A stretch of DNA of 11,905 nt from NCBI GenBank assembly GCA_964539305.1, contig CAZIIM010000038.1, positions 1 through 11,905 of the forward strand. The letters run 5' to 3'. This document shows, one piece after another, positions 7,005 to 11,905 of the stretch. Every line of letters starts with the position of its first letter. The first letter of the stretch is position 1. The position numbers were made by a program, and so were the translations under genes. The DNA comes from CAZNUM01 sp964539305 (GTDB taxonomy: Bacteria; Fidelibacterota; Marinisomatia; Marinisomatales; TCS55). Below the pieces are notes generated by a model. The model saw nothing but the letters and a program-made list of their open reading frames with translations. It was not told where the DNA came from and made no database searches.

Positions 7005-7730
7005 ATGGATCAAAAGACCTGCACCGTTGTTTTGCTGCTTCTAACGGGATGGGTCCTGGCCCAGTCGCAACCCAAACAGTCCCCTACCCCAACCTGGAAA
7101 CAGTATGTTGAGGGAGGGGCCACCAGAGGGGAGGATACTGTCGGTGGTTTCGGATATTACCGCCTGAACCGCCGAACCGAAACCAGTTTCCACGACCTGC
7201 GCCTGTTCGCCTATAGCCTCCAGGATAACACTTTTATCTATTTGCGTTTTAAAAACAGCCAGAAATACCAGACTTTTCAACGGTTTTACCGTTTCAGCAC
7301 GTTGACCTATCGTAAAAACACGCGCGCCGGTGTAGGACTGCAGTACCAGTACAACCAGGGACTGGGGGCTTTTGTTGCCAACTATAACTCCGGTCACACG
7401 ACGGCTGAACTGGGTCTGGCGTACGACATGTCCGACTACCTGAACGACACGCGTAAAACTTCCTATCTCAAGGGAGGAGCTTACTGGGATCATGATCAAC
7501 GGTATTTTTCCACCAAACTGGAGGTAGAGTACTTCTACCAGATCAGTGATATTAATGTGACCGACCTCACACGGGCACAAATACTGGCGGAGGTAACTTT
7601 CCCTCTGAAAAATGGATTCAGTCTGAACGTAAACTACGAATCCGAAAACTATTTTTCAGCCGATGAACAGGACGCCAACTCTATTACTGTTGCACTCGGC
7701 TGGCGGGGCCTACTCCCTTGGAAATATTAA
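7005..7730 (+). CDS. Predicted outer-membrane beta-barrel protein (DUF481-like)
   Basis: This 241-aa protein starts 5 nt after the permease stop. Residues 1-19 form a signal peptide (hydrophobic VVLLLLTGWVLA, cut near AQ). The mature part has repeated alternating strand pairs rich in Tyr, Phe, Gly and Asn, for example FSTLTYRKNTRAGVGLQYQY (97-116) and TTAELGLAYDMSDYL (132-146), and it ends GWRGLLPWKY with an aromatic last residue, as outer-membrane barrels do. Strand count looks like 10-12. The layout resembles DUF481-type barrels, but I cannot prove that family. Following an ABC exporter directly, it might extend transport across the outer membrane or respond to it; that is inference. No lipobox Cys is present. 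Confidence 0.8.
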   Translation: MDQKTCTVVLLLLTGWVLAQSQPKQSPTPTWKQYVEGGATRGEDTVGGFGYYRLNRRTETSFHDLRLFAYSLQDNTFIYLRFKNSQKYQTFQRFYRFSTLTYRKNTRAGVGLQYQYNQGLGAFVANYNSGHTTAELGLAYDMSDYLNDTRKTSYLKGGAYWDHDQRYFSTKLEVEYFYQISDINVTDLTRAQILAEVTFPLKNGFSLNVNYESENYFSADEQDANSITVALGWRGLLPWKY

Positions 7731-7771
7731 AGGGAAATGCTCTCCATTCTTTCATAGCTTTATGACCTAAA

Positions 7772-9211
7772 ATGATTATGAAATACGCAAGATTTCTCGT
7801 TCTGGTTTTAAGTGGTACCCTGCTCTTACACACGGTCTTCTCCCAGGAGGTAAATCCCAAAGTCACGTTTGAAAAACAACCCCTGTTGATCCTTCCTTCC
7901 AGTGGCGGTGACGATCCCAATTCCATCGAATCCAAACTAACCCAAATCGTAGCCACCGAAGCCACGAGACTGGGTCGGTATACCGTCATCGACCGCTCAA
8001 ACCTGAAAGACATTCTCGAGGAACAGGCACTCCAAATGACAGGAATCATCGATGACTCGGCCCTGGTGGATTTCGGTCGGATAGCCGGCGCCAAGGAAGG
8101 GATGGTCATCAAACTCCTGAACTTCAACCAGAAAGGTATTCCCCCGGGCGATGAAGAGGAGGAGAACAGCACTAATTTCTTCGATGTGGTCATTGCTATT
8201 ATTGAATTATCCAAAGAGGATACGATTTCGGAACCCTACCCGAACAACATTCAAACTGTCATCACCTTCAGTATTACCAAACTGGATATTGAAACCGGAC
8301 AATCGCTGGATTCCTATTACATCGATGCTGAGGTCACGGGCGGGAACCGGGCCAAATCGTTGAAAGATGCCCTGGCAGAGGTTCGCTCCCAGGTCTCCCT
8401 GAAACTGAGGGGTATGTACACCCTCACCAGCCAGATCGTGGATGTAAACGACCGGGAAGTAACCCTGTACCTGGGTTCGGAGATGGGGGTCAAAAAAGGA
8501 ACCCTGTTTGAAATCTCTTCCCTGGATCGAAAGAAGCAATTCCGGGATCGTGAAATTACGGTCCCTGGTCATTCCGTCGCCCTGGTCCGGGTGGTGGACC
8601 TAAGCCCCGATGCCAACCGCAGTATCGTTATCAGGAAATGGGGTCCTATCAAGGAAGGCTATCGAGCAGTGGAGAAGATCCATTTCACACCGGCCGGAAT
8701 CCTGGGATTGCAATACGACCTGGAGCACGGAAACCTGCTGGTAAAAGCCACCGCCGTCCTCCGTCCTTTGAGAAAATACAATTTCAAGGTTGGTCTCCAA
8801 CTCGGTTCTGTTCAGGACAGCTGGAACACGGGTAATTTCTTCCTGGGGGTCCCCCTGGGATTCTGCTACAATATTATTCAGACCCCCACTTTTTCGCTGG
8901 GATCTGCCTTCACCCTGCCTGTAAACCTCGCTTTCCGCCGGGATGACGCCAGTCACCGGGTGGTGGCGTTTTACACAGATCCGCGGATTGGTCTGGAGGC
9001 CAACGTCATGTCAGCCCCCCACCGGGACTGGTTCCTGGGTGTGGATTATGTTTTCGGTTCCAGCACCGGTAGTTGGACCTATTCTAAAACCAATGATAAA
9101 AATGAACCGGTCAACTATGATGCCGTCTGGAATCGAAACCACACCGGTGGCCCCGATATCACATCAACGGGGCTTTATTTCACGGTGGGAATCCGCTTCC
9201 TTGCCTTTTAG
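7772..9211 (+). CDS. CsgG/FlgT-like protein with C-terminal beta-barrel region
   Basis: This 479-aa exported protein has a signal peptide (residues 4-24, LVLVLSGTLLLHTVFS, no lipobox Cys). Residues 35-120 look like the CsgG/TolB-N fold: a strand (QPLLILPSS), then RYTVIDRSNLKDILEEQ (69-85) and VDFGRIAGAKEGMVIKL (99-115), matching the family pattern of VIDR, LEEQ and GAK. Residues 218-275 (DREVTLYLGSEMGVKKGTLF, 227-246) resemble the FlgT C-terminal small barrel. Residues 305-479 consist of amphipathic strands with a final TGLYFTVGIRFLAF ending in Phe, typical of an outer-membrane barrel. CsgG itself is a lipoprotein secretion channel, so this architecture differs. Start 7772 is 41 nt after the previous gene with no strong ribosome site; Met3 (7778) is an alternative. 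The last 48 nt overlap the convergent phosphodiesterase gene. Function is unknown. Confidence 0.85.
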   Translation: MIMKYARFLVLVLSGTLLLHTVFSQEVNPKVTFEKQPLLILPSSGGDDPNSIESKLTQIVATEATRLGRYTVIDRSNLKDILEEQALQMTGIIDDSALVDFGRIAGAKEGMVIKLLNFNQKGIPPGDEEEENSTNFFDVVIAIIELSKEDTISEPYPNNIQTVITFSITKLDIETGQSLDSYYIDAEVTGGNRAKSLKDALAEVRSQVSLKLRGMYTLTSQIVDVNDREVTLYLGSEMGVKKGTLFEISSLDRKKQFRDREITVPGHSVALVRVVDLSPDANRSIVIRKWGPIKEGYRAVEKIHFTPAGILGLQYDLEHGNLLVKATAVLRPLRKYNFKVGLQLGSVQDSWNTGNFFLGVPLGFCYNIIQTPTFSLGSAFTLPVNLAFRRDDASHRVVAFYTDPRIGLEANVMSAPHRDWFLGVDYVFGSSTGSWTYSKTNDKNEPVNYDAVWNRNHTGGPDITSTGLYFTVGIRFLAF

Positions 9212-10447
9212 CGGCTCTCCCCTCAGAACATCCTGAACCCGTGTTAGTTTCCCGTCAATCCCGGGATACGGTTTCAGACCCAGGATGTGGGCAATCAGGG
9301 GGTAGATATCCACATTTTCCAGATGAGGTCGCCGGTACCCGTCTTTAAAAGCGGGACCATCGGCAATGAAGAGACCCTCCATACTCCTTAGGGCATTGTC
9401 GAAACCGTGGGTTCCCCCGGGACGGGTCAGCGCTTTACGGGGCTCCCAGAAAAGGGACCAGCCTTCATCGGCCAGAATGAGCACCTGCTTTATGCGTTCA
9501 TTCTCCCGGAAATGCCAACGATCCGGGATATCCTCTTTCCGGTAAAAGGTAATATGGTCCACGCCTTTCAACTGCTGAACCAGGGCCTTGAGCCGTTCCT
9601 CGCTGCCGCCGTAAATAAAGGCGTAAGGATTACTGCCCTCTATTTTTAATCCGGACAGGTCAATTTCCCGGTCCAGATGAATCTCCCGGGCAGGATCAAT
9701 CGCTGCCATGCCATGATCACTCACCAGGATAAGATTCAGGGAATCGGCAATCGGCAGGGCACGCATGCGTTTAACCAGGAGGTCTAATACCCGATCCAGA
9801 TCCTGCACTTCCGCTTTTGTCTCCGGAGACCGGGGACCGTAATTATGACCTGTTTCATCCGGTTCATGGAAATACAACAGGACCAGGTGGGGCCGTCGTT
9901 CAGGAGGTAGTTGAAACCAGGTTGCCACCGAATCAATCCGGGCTTCGAAAGGGTCGCTCTGATGATAGCGCTTCCAGATGGATGGCCGGATACCGCTAAT
10001 CGGGGCCTCACTCCCTACCCAGAAATAGGAGGCTGTTCTGATTCCCTGCTTTTCCGCCGTGACCCAGATCGGCTCACCCCCGTAAAACCTGCCATCCTCC
10101 ACCGTAGCACGGTCCGATATTTGATACATCGCCTTCAAGTCTGGCGCAAAAAATCGATTCCCGATCAAGCCGTGATTTTCAACATACATACCGGTGGCAA
10201 TGGAGTAATGATTGGGGAAAGTTTTCGTCACAAAGACGGGGATTAATCCATCCGCCCGGACACCGGCTTCCGCGACCCGATGAAATTGGGGAGTGGGATA
10301 CCAATCCAGGTAATCCGCCCGGAAACCATCAAAAGAAACCAGCAGTACATACGGCGGCGCACTGAACAATAGGACCGTACTGAAAAACCAGCCGATTAAG
10401 TAACGGGAAACCCTCTTGCTTTGAGAGTCAGAGCCTTTAACGGTCAT
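9164..10447 (-). CDS. Secreted nucleotide pyrophosphatase/phosphodiesterase (ENPP-like)
   Basis: This 427-aa enzyme belongs to the alkaline phosphatase superfamily, type I phosphodiesterase group, which cleaves nucleotide or lipid phosphodiesters with two zinc ions. Visible active-site residues: D40 (LLVSFDGFRAD), nucleophile T76 in TKTFPNHYS, D197 and H201 in EPDETGHNYGP, D244/H245 in SDHGM, and H347 in GGTHGFD, so both metal sites look complete. Residues 11-30 (KRVSRYLIGWFFSTVLLFSA) form a signal peptide or anchor, placing the enzyme outside the cytoplasm. The frame is open to an ATG at 10483, but the ATG at 10447 gives a cleaner signal peptide and an 11-nt overlap with the upstream gene; neither start has a clear ribosome site. 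It follows the phytase-like gene in one operon. The C-terminus overlaps the convergent CsgG-like gene by 48 nt. Exact substrate is unknown. Confidence 0.92.
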   Translation of the reverse strand: MTVKGSDSQSKRVSRYLIGWFFSTVLLFSAPPYVLLVSFDGFRADYLDWYPTPQFHRVAEAGVRADGLIPVFVTKTFPNHYSIATGMYVENHGLIGNRFFAPDLKAMYQISDRATVEDGRFYGGEPIWVTAEKQGIRTASYFWVGSEAPISGIRPSIWKRYHQSDPFEARIDSVATWFQLPPERRPHLVLLYFHEPDETGHNYGPRSPETKAEVQDLDRVLDLLVKRMRALPIADSLNLILVSDHGMAAIDPAREIHLDREIDLSGLKIEGSNPYAFIYGGSEERLKALVQQLKGVDHITFYRKEDIPDRWHFRENERIKQVLILADEGWSLFWEPRKALTRPGGTHGFDNALRSMEGLFIADGPAFKDGYRRPHLENVDIYPLIAHILGLKPYPGIDGKLTRVQDVLRGEPLKGKEADSHREIKPR

Positions 10448-11414
10448 AAGGAACAAAAGCCAGGATGGTTCGAGGGTATTCATCGGTGACTAACAGGAAC
10501 CCGCGCCGATCCAGACGGGCAATTCCCTCCCAGTTTCGAGATCCTTTCTTCAATACCAGTTGAATCGGAGGGGTATCCGTAAACTGAACTTTTTCACCCC
10601 GGAACTGGAACTCAAGCAACCGCTCCACGTGTTCAAACTGCTTGTGGGTGGCGCCGGGAGGATAAATGGCCTGCCTCTGATCCAGGGCCGGGTTAAGGCG
10701 ATCCCGTTCACCGGGCCAGAAGAAATTAATGGCCCAGAAACGATTCCTTGAATCCACAGCAGTCACATCCGTAATCCGGTATTCCACCACCGGAAAGGGT
10801 CTTTCCTCAATCGGGTTCAGTTGAAAGTCAAACAACTTGGCCCGGTGAACCGGATTGATATTGGCACCGTTAGCTTCATAAATCGCCATTAGACGATTCC
10901 CGACAATCGTAAGCGATTCAAAAGACATATTTTTAATATTCACCGGCGGTTTTAAAACGGCCCTCTCATTAAAAATTTTCAGGCGGTTCGAATCCGGTTC
11001 CACAATGCCCTTGAATAAATAACCGGTCATAGTCCCCTTGTATTTCGCTTCCACCAGTAAAAAAACCGTATCGGCCTGAAAACAAAGCGCTTCAAACCCC
11101 TGATATCCGTCAATTTGGGATTTCAAATCGGGAGCGACCAAAGTCATTCTGCCAGGTTTCAGGGAGTCTTTGTGCGTTCCTTCCACCCACTTTTCCAGCT
11201 CTTTTTGGGGTAAATAGTAGAAGGCGGGGGAATCCTCATGAACGTATTGCGGCATTAAAATCAGTTTATCCCCGTACCACGCCAGGCTTGACATTTCCAG
11301 ATCCTTGTTGGCCGCTTCTCCTTTAAGGGGAATCTCGATGGGCTGAATCTCCTGGGTAATCAGAAAAGATGAAAACAGGAGGCTGATAGTTAGAAAAGTT
11401 TTCACGAAGGACAC
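10437..11414 (-). CDS. Exported phytase-like (esterase-like) beta-propeller protein
   Basis: This 325-aa protein begins with a signal peptide (residues 5-20, KTFLTISLLFSSFLIT). The body repeats a blade-like pattern of an aromatic residue, Glu, a small residue, then a hydrophobic strand: GFEALCF (106-112), SFESLTI (164-170) and NWEGIAR (294-300, followed by LLVTDEYP). Further blades may lie at SSLAWYGDKLIL (42-53) and DVTAVDSRNRFWAI (216-229). This fits the esterase-like-phytase/SdiA-regulated propeller group, where EGIA and a later DE or DN are typical. The start is GTG at 11414; a second in-frame GTG at 11405 (reading MKTFLTIS) is plausible. Its stop overlaps the downstream phosphodiesterase gene by 11 nt. 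The pairing suggests a role with exported phosphoesters, but enzymatic activity is not shown and the propeller could be structural. Confidence 0.75.
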   Translation of the reverse strand: MSFVKTFLTISLLFSSFLITQEIQPIEIPLKGEAANKDLEMSSLAWYGDKLILMPQYVHEDSPAFYYLPQKELEKWVEGTHKDSLKPGRMTLVAPDLKSQIDGYQGFEALCFQADTVFLLVEAKYKGTMTGYLFKGIVEPDSNRLKIFNERAVLKPPVNIKNMSFESLTIVGNRLMAIYEANGANINPVHRAKLFDFQLNPIEERPFPVVEYRITDVTAVDSRNRFWAINFFWPGERDRLNPALDQRQAIYPPGATHKQFEHVERLLEFQFRGEKVQFTDTPPIQLVLKKGSRNWEGIARLDRRGFLLVTDEYPRTILAFVPYDR

Positions 11415-11432
11415 TTAAATTTGATCGGGAAA

Positions 11433-11447
11433 TTGATTGAAAATCAA
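11433..11447. promoter_or_regulatory. Perfect 6-3-6 inverted repeat in the divergent promoter region
   Basis: TTGATT-GAA-AATCAA sits in the 51-nt spacer between the minus-strand phytase-like gene (starts 11414) and pcm (starts 11466). Such a short perfect dyad between divergent starts could be an operator for one or both genes. It resembles the CRP/FNR half sites TTGAT and ATCAA, but with 5 instead of 4 nt between them. AT-rich dyads of this size also arise by chance, so this is a weak call. Confidence 0.3.
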
Positions 11448-11456
11448 GACACTGGC

Positions 11457-11462
11457 AAGGGA
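11457..11462 (+). promoter_or_regulatory. Ribosome binding site of pcm
   Basis: AAGGGA lies 3 nt before the ATG at 11466, close but usable, and supports that ATG over the in-frame ATG at 11490 (codon 9), which has no purine-rich site in front. Confidence 0.45.
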
Positions 11463-11465
11463 ATA

Positions 11466-11905
11466 ATGTATCTTACCCGGCGACGACGGATGGTGGAGGA
11501 ACAAATCAGGGCCCGGGGAATCCGTAACGATCGGGTTCTGGCTGCCATGTTAACCGTTCCCCGGCACCGCTTTGTGAATCCAAAAGATCGGGACTGGGCC
11601 TACGAAGACCACCCCATCCCCATTGGCCAGGGACAAACAGTAAGTCAACCCTACATTGTGGCTTTTATGACCGATATCCTCCAGATCACCCGGCGCCACC
11701 GGGTCCTGGAGATCGGTACCGGCAGTGGTTACCAGACCGCCATCCTGGCCCAACTGGCCAAAGAGGTGGTCAGTGTGGAAATCATCCCCGCCCTGGCCCA
11801 GCGGGCGAAGAAAATTTTGAAAAAGCTGGGATATGACAATATCCAAATCGTAACGGCCGACGGACATAAAGGCTGGCCGGAGAAAGCTCCCTACCACCGG
11901 ATTCT
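11466..11905 (+). CDS. pcm: Protein-L-isoaspartate O-methyltransferase, N-terminal part
   Basis: Pcm repairs aged proteins by methylating isoaspartyl residues with S-adenosylmethionine in the cytoplasm. The first 146 residues are in the window and the gene runs off the right edge. Visible motifs: RRRMVEEQIRARGIRN at the start (5-21), the family's VPRHRFV (31-37), GQGQTVSQPYIVAFM (54-68) holding the conserved active-site Ser60, and the SAM-binding VLEIGTGSGYQTAIL (80-94). An acidic residue (VSVE, near 109) follows at the end of the second strand and should bind the ribose. The start is supported by AAGGGA just upstream and by the usual N-terminus of the family. It is divergent from the phytase-like gene, sharing a 51-nt spacer with an inverted repeat. 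Confidence 0.96.
   Translation, partial: MYLTRRRRMVEEQIRARGIRNDRVLAAMLTVPRHRFVNPKDRDWAYEDHPIPIGQGQTVSQPYIVAFMTDILQITRRHRVLEIGTGSGYQTAILAQLAKEVVSVEIIPALAQRAKKILKKLGYDNIQIVTADGHKGWPEKAPYHRI

Noticed and set aside
10448..10483. Upstream ATG extension of the phosphodiesterase (adds 12 residues)
   Set aside because: It deepens the overlap with the upstream gene to 47 nt and puts extra hydrophobic residues before the basic start of the signal peptide; not excluded, but less likely.
11433..11447. A classical FNR box
   Set aside because: FNR sites are TTGAT-N4-ATCAA; here the half sites are 5 nt apart, so the spacing does not fit.

Overview
This window looks like a metagenome-assembled scaffold from an uncultured Gram-negative bacterium. 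It contains two runs of exactly 100 N, tightly packed operons with ATGA/GTGA overlaps, and several exported proteins, including predicted outer-membrane beta-barrels. Protein style (long signal-peptide proteins, a CsgG-like protein ending in a barrel, a PLP enzyme of a type I associate with Bacteroidota-like lineages) suggests the FCB side of the tree, perhaps Marinimicrobia or a relative. This is a guess from style; no rRNA or other lineage marker is present.

Layout. Positions 1-4717 (+) form one chained transcription unit: the tail of an unknown membrane protein, a class V PLP enzyme of the cysteine desulfurase type, a small exported beta-rich protein, NAD-dependent DNA ligase (ligA, interrupted by a gap), and an exported PAP2-family phosphatase. 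Every junction overlaps by 1-4 nt. After 110 nt comes a second + strand unit (4828-9211): a 109-aa unknown protein, an ABC-2 exporter pair (ATPase and permease, YadG/YadH-like), a predicted outer-membrane barrel, and a CsgG-like/FlgT-like protein with a C-terminal barrel-like region. A minus-strand pair converges on it: a secreted phytase-like beta-propeller protein (10437-11414) followed by a secreted nucleotide pyrophosphatase/phosphodiesterase (9164-10447). Its end overlaps the CsgG-like gene by 48 nt. Finally pcm (protein-L-isoaspartate methyltransferase) starts divergently at 11466 and runs off the window.

How the genes may work together. ligA is housekeeping. The 4828-9211 unit reads as an envelope module (inner-membrane exporter plus two outer-membrane proteins), but its substrate is unknown. 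The minus-strand pair and the PAP2 protein all look like extracytoplasmic phosphoester enzymes, suggesting phosphate scavenging; that is inference from families only.

Assembly notes. The second N gap (6073-6172) is almost certainly false: the same 55 bp lies on both sides, and removing the artefact restores a clean 307-aa ATPase whose stop overlaps the GTG start of the permease. The first gap (3693-3792) is a real loss inside ligA. I found no tRNA, rRNA, CRISPR array, insertion sequence or phage gene. I see no convincing new defence or mobile system; the most unusual items are the CsgG-like fusion, the codon-aligned convergent overlap, and the unknown 109-aa protein.
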